Shown piece after piece: positions 1-5,097 of a stretch of DNA of 5,152 bases. Numbering within the stretch: position 1 is the stretch's first letter; each line of letters begins with the position of its first letter. The notes beneath the pieces were generated by a model. It did not search any database and was not told the origin of the DNA. It saw nothing but the letters and a program-made list of their open reading frames with translations. The translations under genes were made by a program, and so were the position numbers. Source of the stretch: Desulfuromusa sp. Lineage in GTDB: Bacteria; Desulfobacterota; Desulfuromonadia; Desulfuromonadales; Geopsychrobacteraceae. The stretch is from contig JAOZLQ010000163.1 of NCBI GenBank assembly GCA_029934755.1, positions 1-5,152 on the forward strand. The letters run 5' to 3'.

Positions 1-836
1 TCAGCTTTTACCTTGACCCAGCCATTCTCTTTACACCAATCATCTGCAGCCTGATCTTTACCACCAACCAATAGCGCTAACAATTCCTGATCCTGTTGCG
101 ATAAGGTCATCCGATTAAAACGATAATCTTTGAAAGCTTCCCAAGCCTGCGGCACCCAGCGACTGACAATCTGCTCACCGATAGTTTCAGCATAACTGCG
201 GATTTCCAATTGAGCATGGGCATCCATACGCAGCGCAAGGAAATGGAACAGATTATGCAAATCCATCTGCCAGAAGGCTTCGGTGTAGGTGCTTAAAGGA
301 AGATCCTTGCGTGCCTGTTCTCTGGCAACACCACTTTCCAGCCGATTATTATAGAGCTTTTTTGACAAACGGTGCAGATCCTGTTCAGCAGTTGAAAGCT
401 CATGACCGACACTCTGATCAAAATAACCGGCACTCCCCTGTTTGTTGTCCTCTGCCTGTTGCCGCCACTGATCTGAGTTGGTCATCTGGGCACCATCAAT
501 AGCAATAGAATAGCGGGTGCTGTATTCGTTGACACTAGCAGTGCGATGACGAATCCATTGTCTCCAAGTATCCATCGGCACCCGAACATGAAGTTTCAAA
601 CTACACATCTCAAAGGGAGTTGTGTGGTAGTTGCGCAACAGATAACGAATCAGAGCACGATCTTGAGAAACTTTCTTAGTACCGTCACCATAAGAAACCC
701 GAGCCGCCTGCACAATCGAGGCATCATTTCCCATATAATCAACAACCCGGACGAATCCATCGTCGAGAACAGGAAAGGTCTGACCGAGAATAGAATCAAG
801 TTCAGGGCTGGAGGGACGTATCAATTGAATTGTCAC
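1..836 (-). CDS. thyX: Flavin-dependent thymidylate synthase ThyX (3' end outside window)
   Basis: Family role: ThyX makes dTMP from dUMP using methylene-tetrahydrofolate, FAD and NAD(P)H in the cytoplasm, as an alternative to ThyA. I translated 278 residues from the minus strand with no stop before the window edge. Residues 96-98 are RHR and the following stretch reads TASVNEYSTRYS, giving the ThyX signature RHR-x7-S with Ser106. HTTPFE at 71-76 matches the usual (S/T)PFEH region, with Met in place of the final His. LRMDAHAQLEIR at 202-213 matches the conserved C-terminal nucleotide-binding block. The start is GTG at 834-836, chosen because AAGGA (845-849) lies 8 bases upstream. That RBS overlaps the stop codon of the exporter gene before it, so the two are probably cotranscribed and translationally coupled. 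The core family motifs are all present, so the gene looks intact. Only the far C-terminus is unseen. Confidence 0.96.
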   Translation of the reverse strand, partial: MTIQLIRPSSPELDSILGQTFPVLDDGFVRVVDYMGNDASIVQAARVSYGDGTKKVSQDRALIRYLLRNYHTTPFEMCSLKLHVRVPMDTWRQWIRHRTASVNEYSTRYSIAIDGAQMTNSDQWRQQAEDNKQGSAGYFDQSVGHELSTAEQDLHRLSKKLYNNRLESGVAREQARKDLPLSTYTEAFWQMDLHNLFHFLALRMDAHAQLEIRSYAETIGEQIVSRWVPQAWEAFKDYRFNRMTLSQQDQELLALLVGGKDQAADDWCKENGWVKVKA

Positions 837-848
837 GTTATAAATCCT

Positions 849-1481
849 TTAACGGTGAGAAGATGTAGCCAGCAGGGCACCAAAACCGACAAAAATCGAG
901 CCGCTGACTCGGCCAAATATCTTGATTCGATGCGGCTGCATCAGCCAGAATTTCGCTTTGTGAGCCAGCAGAGCATAAAACATCAGAAAAATAAAAGAGA
1001 AAATCATCAAGGTTGCAATCAAAATAGAAAATTGCGGTAGCAACGGCTGTTCGACATGCAGAAATTGTGGCAGTAGTGCAGTCAAAAAGACAATCGCTTT
1101 AGGGTTGCTCAGGGCAATACCAGTAGCTTGAATAAATATCATTTTAGCAGATTTCACATCGGGACTAAAGCGACCCTGCATTCTATTCAGATCGATCCCT
1201 TTTTGAAAAAACAGTTTCAATCCCAGATAGACAAGATATGCAGCACCAGCATATTTAACCAGGTTGAAAATTAACTCAGAAGTATTCAGTAACGCCCCTA
1301 AGCCGGTTACCGCAATAATCCCCATGATAAGCAAGCCAACGATATTACCCAGAGCGGCAAATATCGATTTTTTCCAGCCATGCAGAGTTGTGTTGGTCAT
1401 GATGAACAGAACCGCCGGACCGGGTGTTGAGGTCGCAGCGAAGACCAACACTAAATAGATCAGCCAGGATTGAAGTGTCAT
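849..1481 (-). CDS. LysE/RhtB-family amino-acid exporter
   Basis: A 210-residue inner-membrane protein, the normal length for the LysE/RhtB superfamily, which exports amino acids or derivatives such as lysine, homoserine, threonine or homoserine lactone. TPGPAVLF at residues 19-26 is the hallmark PGP motif after the first helix, followed by a conserved-type G-W-K-x8-GN-x2-G stretch at 35-49. NPKAIVFLTALLPQF at 126-140 is the second conserved block. About six hydrophobic segments are visible (roughly 5-27, 40-63, 70-92, 115-140, 150-172 and 188-206). The ATG at 1481 is preceded by AAGGAAA at a proper distance. The gene ends 12 bases before thyX and forms a unit with it. The substrate cannot be read from the sequence, and no thymidylate-related role is implied. 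I see no convincing promoter just upstream. Confidence 0.93.
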   Translation of the reverse strand: MTLQSWLIYLVLVFAATSTPGPAVLFIMTNTTLHGWKKSIFAALGNIVGLLIMGIIAVTGLGALLNTSELIFNLVKYAGAAYLVYLGLKLFFQKGIDLNRMQGRFSPDVKSAKMIFIQATGIALSNPKAIVFLTALLPQFLHVEQPLLPQFSILIATLMIFSFIFLMFYALLAHKAKFWLMQPHRIKIFGRVSGSIFVGFGALLATSSHR

Positions 1482-1593
1482 TTACAATTTCCTTTTGGAT
1501 TTTTTAGAAGCAGTGAAAATAACATACTCAAGACAATCAAGGAAATAGCTGATTGGCACAGACCATCTCCCTCATGGAGAGGGAACAAATTAG
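1482..1593. other. Intergenic leader of the exporter-thyX unit with a small hairpin
   Basis: No gene is seen here. TCCCTC (1568-1573) and GAGGGA (1579-1584) form a 6 bp stem around a 5-base loop. There is no T-run after it on either strand, so it is not an obvious terminator. The promoter of the exporter gene should lie in this stretch, but I could not find a well-spaced -35/-10 pair. Confidence 0.45.
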
Positions 1594-1625
1594 AACGCAA
1601 AAAGGGCAACCAAACGGTTGCCCTT
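1594..1625 (-). terminator. Rho-independent terminator of the receiver/one-helix operon
   Basis: The 10-base arms at 1602-1611 (AAGGGCAACC) and 1616-1625 (GGTTGCCCTT) pair perfectly around the loop AAAC. Read on the minus strand, the stem is followed by TTTTTGCGTT, an appropriate U-tract. It lies downstream of the minus-strand operon that ends at 1832. On the plus strand the following bases are TTAAATTT, a poorer tail. It matches the terminator near 5039-5073 at 30 of 32 aligned positions. Confidence 0.85.
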
Positions 1626-1635
1626 AAATTTCACC

Positions 1636-1660
1636 GGGGACAGAATTCAATTCTGTCCCC
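1636..1660. repeat. GGGGACAG palindrome (REP/MITE-like)
   Basis: A near-perfect palindrome with 12-base arms, GGGGACAGAATT (1636-1647) and AATTCTGTCCCC (1649-1660), separated by one base. As a hairpin it would use at least 10 bp with a 5-base loop. From memory, GGGGACAG...CTGTCCCC palindromes recur in many proteobacterial genomes, often near Y1-type (REP-associated) transposase genes. No transposase is visible in this window. The mobile origin is inference, while the palindrome is directly seen. Confidence 0.7.
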
Positions 1661-1709
1661 ACTGTTTATTTAGTCTTGGTGCACTCGCAAAAATGAATCA
1701 GAGGGCTAA

Positions 1710-1818
1710 GCAAAAATTTCGTCCCACAAGGCGGAGTGGTTTTTCAAGGACGAAGGCATACATATGGTATGTCAAGGTCTTGAAAAACCGCTGCAACACC
1801 GTGGGGCGGACTTTTTGC
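1710..1818. repeat. 109-base nested palindromic intergenic element
   Basis: Three nested inverted repeats are visible. The outer arms at 1710-1727 and 1801-1818 match at 15 of 18 positions, and two of the three differences are compatible with G-U pairs. The middle arms are GGTTTTTCAAGGAC (1738-1751) and GTCTTGAAAAACC (1777-1789). The central arms are CATAC (1757-1761) and GTATG (1767-1771). The element ends 13 bases from the stop codon at 1832 and sits between that gene and its terminator. It has no coding content. It looks like a dispersed intergenic repeat able to fold into one long imperfect hairpin. Whether it is repeated elsewhere in the genome cannot be seen here. Confidence 0.7.
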
Positions 1819-1831
1819 GACGCCATCAGTC

Positions 1832-2074
1832 TTACTTTGTTCCAGAAGCTTGAGCTCGTTTCTTTGCAAGACCTTGAGTAGCAGCCTTGGTCATGCCAAA
1901 CAGAACCAGAACGGCCGGAATCAGTTGAGCAACAACCAACAAGCTACAGAACCCAACCAGCAACATAACAAGGATGCCACTGCTATAAGTCTGAGCAGTA
2001 TCAATTGCAAATGCAGGGGTAACCAGCATCATGGTAATTGCCATAGTCGACAAAACAGATTTGAGTGGGAACAT
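1832..2074 (-). CDS. Probable internally initiated exported one-helix protein (80 aa)
   Basis: An in-frame ATG at 2074 inside the receiver reading frame would give an 80-residue protein. It has a textbook Sec signal peptide: Lys5, a hydrophobic run, then cleavage after TPAFA near residue 23. A transmembrane segment follows at about 31-60, containing GF-x4-VV-x-QLIPAV-x2-LFGM, and then the basic tail TKAATQGLAKKRAQASGTK. The bases before this ATG, AAAAGGTGAAATCC, closely resemble those before the receiver start, AAAGGTGAAGATC, so it has its own plausible ribosome site. A signal peptide has no sense 140 residues into a cytoplasmic receiver, which favours independent translation. Function is unknown. 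It aligns with the 75-residue protein just upstream in the operon and with the fragment at the right edge. Confidence 0.6.
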   Translation of the reverse strand: MFPLKSVLSTMAITMMLVTPAFAIDTAQTYSSGILVMLLVGFCSLLVVAQLIPAVLVLFGMTKAATQGLAKKRAQASGTK

Positions 2075-2491
2075 GGATTTCACCTTTTGTTTAGCAGTTA
2101 CCTGGGTATTGGTATTTTCATCATACTTTCTAAATGCATAACTGACTGCCTGGTAAATTTCCGCGTGATTATCTTCACCTACAGTCTTCAAAGCGTGATA
2201 GAAAATGCCTTCTTTACGAATCCGACGTTCCAGCTCAAGTGGCATTTCATCCGAAACCAGAATGATCGAGATATTGCGGTTACATTTTTTCAACAATGGG
2301 ATCAGTTTAACAACATTCTGCTCATCGTAATGACCGTCAATTACAACGACCTGAATCTCTTTATTTATGATTCCCTCAAGGGCGTTAGCCACTGAATCCG
2401 CTTTAGTAATCTGATATTCATTCTCGTCAAAGAGACTTGCTAACTGCTCGCGTGCTGCGTGATTTTTATTTGCTATAAGTAGACCGTTCAT
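1832..2491 (-). CDS. Degenerate receiver domain fused in frame to an exported one-helix protein
   Basis: This 219-residue reading frame has two unlike parts. I chose the ATG at 2491, not the more distal ATG at 2542, because AAGGAAAGGTGA sits 5 bases before it and the distal ATG overlaps the preceding gene. Residues 1-123 resemble a CheY-like receiver: a hydrophobic first strand, VVVIDG with Asp52 at the phosphoacceptor position, ILVSDE with Ser80, and Lys102 in ALKT. The usual acidic pair after strand 1 is replaced by Asn8-Lys9, and the Pro after Lys102 is missing, so classical Mg-dependent phosphorylation is doubtful. Residues 124-139 form a polar linker. From residue 140 there is a complete signal peptide (MFPLKSV to TPAFA), a short linker, a transmembrane helix with QLIPAVLVLFGM, and a basic tail. 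This second part is a paralog of the gene at 2526-2753. It follows that gene after 34 bases, so the two probably form an operon. Either this is a true fusion or the second part is made separately from an internal start. Confidence 0.85.
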   Translation of the reverse strand: MNGLLIANKNHAAREQLASLFDENEYQITKADSVANALEGIINKEIQVVVIDGHYDEQNVVKLIPLLKKCNRNISIILVSDEMPLELERRIRKEGIFYHALKTVGEDNHAEIYQAVSYAFRKYDENTNTQVTAKQKVKSMFPLKSVLSTMAITMMLVTPAFAIDTAQTYSSGILVMLLVGFCSLLVVAQLIPAVLVLFGMTKAATQGLAKKRAQASGTK

Positions 2492-2525
2492 GATCTTCAC
2501 CTTTCCTTTAGGTTCCAACAATAGA

Positions 2526-2753
2526 TTAGTTAGAAGTTTCAACTTTTTTGCTATCCTTGCTGGTCAAACCTTTAACCATACCAACAAACAGGATGACTGC
2601 AGGAACCAGTTGGAAGACAACGATCAGAGCAAAGAAACCGATGAACAAGGAGAGAAGCAAGCTACCTTCACCAGCACTACCGTTACCGGAAGCATAAGCT
2701 GAAGAAGAAAAAGCGATCAGGGCGACTAAAGTATTGCGTAATGTGTTTTTCAT
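2526..2753 (-). CDS. Small exported one-helix membrane protein (75 aa)
   Basis: I do not recognise a named family. The start is the ATG at 2753, with GGAGG 5 bases upstream. An ATG 12 bases further out overlaps that RBS and is rejected. The product has a Sec signal peptide (MKNTLRNTL, hydrophobic run, cleavage probably after AYA at residue 21), then a Gly/Ser-rich stretch SGNGSAGEG. One strong transmembrane helix spans about 31-58 and contains GFFALIVVFQLVPAVILFVGM. A short basic/polar tail ends the protein. If the signal peptide is cleaved, the N-terminus is periplasmic and the Lys-rich tail cytoplasmic. It is the first gene after the sigma-54 promoter and precedes the receiver fusion, whose C-terminal part is its paralog (shared GF, VV, QL(V/I)PAV, LF, GM, K). 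Function is unknown. A structural or regulatory membrane peptide is equally possible. Confidence 0.85.
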   Translation of the reverse strand: MKNTLRNTLVALIAFSSSAYASGNGSAGEGSLLLSLFIGFFALIVVFQLVPAVILFVGMVKGLTSKDSKKVETSN

Positions 2754-2814
2754 GATGTCCTCCATATTTGGTTTTTATTTAATTTTATTTTTTGTCTCTT
2801 GCTATCTATATAAA

Positions 2815-2831
2815 GCAGTGTTTGTGCCAAG
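2815..2831 (-). promoter_or_regulatory. Sigma-54 (-24/-12) promoter of the one-helix/receiver operon
   Basis: Read on the minus strand, the site is CTTGGCACAAACACTGC followed by TTT. It has TTGGCAC at the -24 element, CTGC at the -12 element (consensus TTGC) and the strictly required 10 bases between GG and GC. Transcription would start near 2803, leaving a leader of about 50 A/T-rich bases before the ATG at 2753. A sigma-54 promoter implies an activator ATPase bound upstream, within the AT-rich region to the right. The activator gene is not in the window. Confidence 0.75.
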
Positions 2832-3315
2832 TTTTCTAAAATATTCCACAAAAGTGGCAACCTATTGTTTTTACTGAGTAATAAAATAATTATTGCCGAT
2901 ATCCATTCCAACCATCGAAATATTTTGTATAAAAAAGACATACACTCAGGAGAGGGGCAACCCAGGAGAAAAACAGTTTCATATTTACAACATATTGATA
3001 CTACTAAAGATTATTTGAATCATGAGGTGTATATAAAATTATTGCGGCAGATATTATCTTTATCAAACACCAAATCCTCTGAAATATAATTGCGATACTT
3101 CCAAAAACAGACAGGATAGCTACTTTTCCCGTTGAAGATTCTTTGCCGTACTTACGATTTGAAATTAACCGGACTCTGGAGCTTATTGTTGCCAGGAATG
3201 ACGTGCGCGGATAACCGAATCAGCACCTTAAATCGGATAGAATTTAAGCAGGTACCAATAAATATAATATCAGGTATACTCTGGACACTACTTGCACCAC
3301 TAAATGACTAAGTTC
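2832..3315. other. Divergent intergenic region, AT-rich, no convincing gene
   Basis: This region separates the minus-strand sigma-54 operon from the plus-strand surface-protein gene. Bases up to about 3110 are strongly AT-rich. Two short open frames there (starting at a TTG at 2865 on the plus strand, and at 2941 on the minus strand) lack a good RBS, and the second runs across the sigma-54 promoter, so I do not call them. From 3083 to 3214 there is a start-less frame of 43 codons with coding-like composition. Close to the plus gene, CAGGTA occurs twice (3249-3254 and 3271-3276, 22 bases apart). TATAAT (3263-3268) and TATACT (3275-3280) are possible -10 boxes, without a matching -35. Confidence 0.5.
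3227..3248. promoter_or_regulatory. Inverted repeat upstream of the surface-protein gene
   Basis: CTTAAAT (3227-3233) and ATTTAAG (3242-3248) are perfect 7-base arms around 8 bases. It lies about 80 bases before the start codon and just upstream of the possible -10 boxes. It could be an operator. No T-run follows, so it is not a clear terminator. Confidence 0.35.
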
Positions 3316-3324
3316 GGAGGAGGT
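3316..3324 (+). promoter_or_regulatory. Very strong ribosome binding site
   Basis: GGAGGAGGT followed by AAAAA lies directly before the ATG at 3330. This near-ideal Shine-Dalgarno match fixes the start of the surface-protein gene and suggests efficient translation. Confidence 0.9.
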
Positions 3325-3329
3325 AAAAA

Positions 3330-4976
3330 ATGAAATCAATCCTAGCTATTGTCGTAGTTTTCCTGCTCGCCTGTACCAGCACAACAACATTTGCCTATGT
3401 TGTTGACCATAATTCGACCGATCTTGGATCGATACCCGAGGCTGCCATTAACCAGGCAAAGAATACCCTGCATATTGCATATGGACACACTTCGCATGGA
3501 AGTCAGTTGATTACAGGAATGACCGGCCTTGACGGACAGACAAATTTAGTCGACTACAAGGGTGATATCTACCAATGGAATGAGGGCGGATCAGGAGGGG
3601 CATTAGACATTGACGATTACTTTGTCGGTGGTGATTTAGGCCACAGCGGCTCCACAGTATGGGCAGATAGCACCAGAACCTATCTTGATAATCCTGCCAA
3701 TAGTGACGTCAACGTTGTTATCTGGTCATGGTGCGGCGGTTGTTCCGACAACACACCCGCAGGTATTCAAATTTACCTGGATACGATGAATCAATTAGAA
3801 ACTGATTATCCAAATGTCACTTTTGTTTATATGACAGGTCATGCAGATGGCAGTGGCGAATCGGGGAATCTACATATTCGCAACCAGCAAATCCGAGATT
3901 ACTGCATCGCCAACAATAAAGTGCTTTACGATTTTTATGATATCGAGACCTATGACCCGGACAATAATTATTATGGTGATAAACTGGTTAACGATGCCTG
4001 TGACTATGATTCCGATAATAATGGTTCCCGTGATGCCAACTGGGCAACTACATGGCAAAACTCCCACACTGAAGGCGTTGACTGGTATAGCTGTACTTCC
4101 GCTCATAGCCAACCCCTGAACGCAAACCGGAAAGCCTATGCTGCTTGGTGGTTATGGGCTCGCATTGCAGGATGGAGTGGCGGTGGCGGCACAGACACCG
4201 AGGCACCAACCGTGCCTCAGAACCTGGTTGCTACGGTCATCACATCAACTCGAATTGATCTTTCCTGGGATGCCTCTTCAGATAACATAGCCGTGACAGG
4301 CTATAAAATATTCAGGGATGGTGCTGAAATTGCGAACTCAACCGACAATACTTACATTGACAACGGTCTGACGGCCTCAACAACCTATACCTACAGAGTC
4401 TCTGCTTATGATGCCACAGGCAATGAAAGTCCGCAGTCTAATAGCGCCAGCAACCGATGGATACCAGAGCTGCTTTCTCCAGCTAATGGAGTTACTGATA
4501 TTCCGACAACCCCTGCCGTTCGCTTTCAATGGGTTGATGACGCAGCTCGGATGAATGTGACCTACACCCTTTATTACAGCACAGACTCCGATTTTGGAGC
4601 CATGGCCCTCCCCTTCGGGAGCGGAACTCGATCCCCATGGAATGGAACTGTTCCGGTTGCAGCGACATTGTTCGCACTCTCCCTGCTGCTGCTGTGGTCT
4701 GCACCAAAAACCAGAATTCGCTATAGATACGCATTTATCACCCTCGGGACAGCACTTATCCTGACAGCTTGTGGGGGTGGGGGCAGTTCTTCAACAGGTG
4801 GGGGGTCATCCAGTGCCGCTGTCTATTCCGTTGACAAAGGGACCAGTGATTATCATGAGACCTCGGGTCTAGATGCTGGGACGACATATTACTGGAGAGT
4901 TATCGCAACGGATACCACTGATTCGTCAGTAACTTACACCAGTGATTCTCACCATTTCACCACGGAAAGTTTATAA
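3330..4976 (+). CDS. Exported multidomain surface protein with split Fn3 domain and internal lipobox
   Basis: A 548-residue protein whose function I do not recognise. Residues 1-22 are an export signal: MKSILAIVVVFLLAC, then TSTTTFA. Cleavage could be by signal peptidase I after FA (22), or C15 could be lipidated (LLAC is a weak lipobox). Residues 23-282 form an uncharacterised domain with YGHTSHGSQL (51-60), WSWCGGC (132-138), VYMTGHADGSG (167-177), a Ca-loop-like D225-x-D227-x-D229 stretch, WYSCTSAHSQ (252-261) and AAWWLWARIAGW (271-282). A GGGG linker precedes a complete Fn3 domain (about 289-376). A second Fn3-like domain starts near 380 with LLSPANG and FQWVDD. It reaches YYSTDSDF (422), is interrupted by about 75 residues, and resumes at VYSVDKG (498) through GTTYYWRVIATD to the end. 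The gene stands alone on the plus strand between minus-strand one-helix genes and is closed by a terminator. It probably acts at the cell surface or in the periplasm. An esterase or other hydrolase role for the N-domain is only a guess. Confidence 0.92.
   Translation: MKSILAIVVVFLLACTSTTTFAYVVDHNSTDLGSIPEAAINQAKNTLHIAYGHTSHGSQLITGMTGLDGQTNLVDYKGDIYQWNEGGSGGALDIDDYFVGGDLGHSGSTVWADSTRTYLDNPANSDVNVVIWSWCGGCSDNTPAGIQIYLDTMNQLETDYPNVTFVYMTGHADGSGESGNLHIRNQQIRDYCIANNKVLYDFYDIETYDPDNNYYGDKLVNDACDYDSDNNGSRDANWATTWQNSHTEGVDWYSCTSAHSQPLNANRKAYAAWWLWARIAGWSGGGGTDTEAPTVPQNLVATVITSTRIDLSWDASSDNIAVTGYKIFRDGAEIANSTDNTYIDNGLTASTTYTYRVSAYDATGNESPQSNSASNRWIPELLSPANGVTDIPTTPAVRFQWVDDAARMNVTYTLYYSTDSDFGAMALPFGSGTRSPWNGTVPVAATLFALSLLLLWSAPKTRIRYRYAFITLGTALILTACGGGGSSSTGGGSSSAAVYSVDKGTSDYHETSGLDAGTTYYWRVIATDTTDSSVTYTSDSHHFTTESL
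4596..4820 (+). other. Insert in the second Fn3 domain: transmembrane hairpin plus lipoprotein signal
   Basis: This marks residues 423-497 of the protein encoded at 3330-4976. In order they hold a polar stretch GAMALPFGSGTRSPWNGT, a hydrophobic helix VPVAATLFALSLLLLW (441-456), a basic loop APKTRIRYRY, a second hydrophobic segment AFITLGTALI, and the lipobox LTAC with Cys481, then GGGGSSSTGGGSSS. The basic loop plus second segment plus LTAC is a complete lipoprotein signal peptide in mid-chain. With an exported N-terminus, helix 1 would go inward, the basic loop would be cytoplasmic (positive-inside rule), and segment 2 would go outward and present Cys481 to the lipoprotein-processing enzymes. 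Residues on either side read as one continuous Fn3-like fold. Confidence 0.75.
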
Positions 4977-5043
4977 ATAAGCGGAATCATACAACGTCTG
5001 AGCTGATCAACATTTCAGGTTAATATTTTCCAGTCACAAACGC

Positions 5044-5073
5044 AAAAAGGGCAACCAATCGGCTGCCCTTTTT
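5044..5073. terminator. Bidirectional terminator between convergent genes
   Basis: The arms AAAAAGGGCAACC (5044-5056) and GGCTGCCCTTTTT (5061-5073) pair with a single A/C mismatch around the loop AATC. The plus strand continues with TTTTTGTGTTTG and the minus strand with TTTTTGCGTTTG, so it can terminate both the surface-protein gene (stop at 4976) and the minus-strand gene ending at 5098. It is a near copy of the terminator at 1594-1625. Confidence 0.9.
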
Positions 5074-5097
5074 GTGTTTGTATATTTGTCTTTTATC

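Noticed and set aside
546..1040. Plus-strand open frame of 164 codons
   Set aside because: It lies antisense over thyX and the exporter gene, both of which have clear family motifs, and its product looks like no protein.
1568..1584. Hairpin before the exporter gene as a terminator
   Set aside because: The stem is only 6 bp and has no T-run on either side.
1850..2395. Plus-strand open frame of 181 codons
   Set aside because: It is the antisense shadow of the receiver/one-helix gene.
2750..2941. Minus-strand open frame of 63 codons upstream of the one-helix gene
   Set aside because: It has no Shine-Dalgarno sequence, runs through the sigma-54 promoter and overlaps the start of the next gene.
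2865..3089. Plus-strand open frame of 74 codons beginning at TTG
   Set aside because: The start codon is rare, there is no RBS, and the AT-rich DNA favours chance Lys/Ile/Asn-rich frames. I have no positive support for it.
3282..3296. Second sigma-54-like site on the plus strand (TGGACACTACTTGCA) before the surface-protein gene
   Set aside because: GG and GC are separated by 9 bases instead of the required 10, and sigma-54 spacing is strict.
3841..4119. Overlapping open frames on both strands inside the surface-protein gene
   Set aside because: They are shadows of the long frame, which has a strong RBS, a signal peptide and domain structure.
4596..4820. The Fn3 insert as a recent transposon or frameshift artefact
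   Set aside because: The insert keeps the frame, has no terminal repeats or target duplication that I can see, and forms a coherent lipoprotein signal, so a functional insert is more likely.
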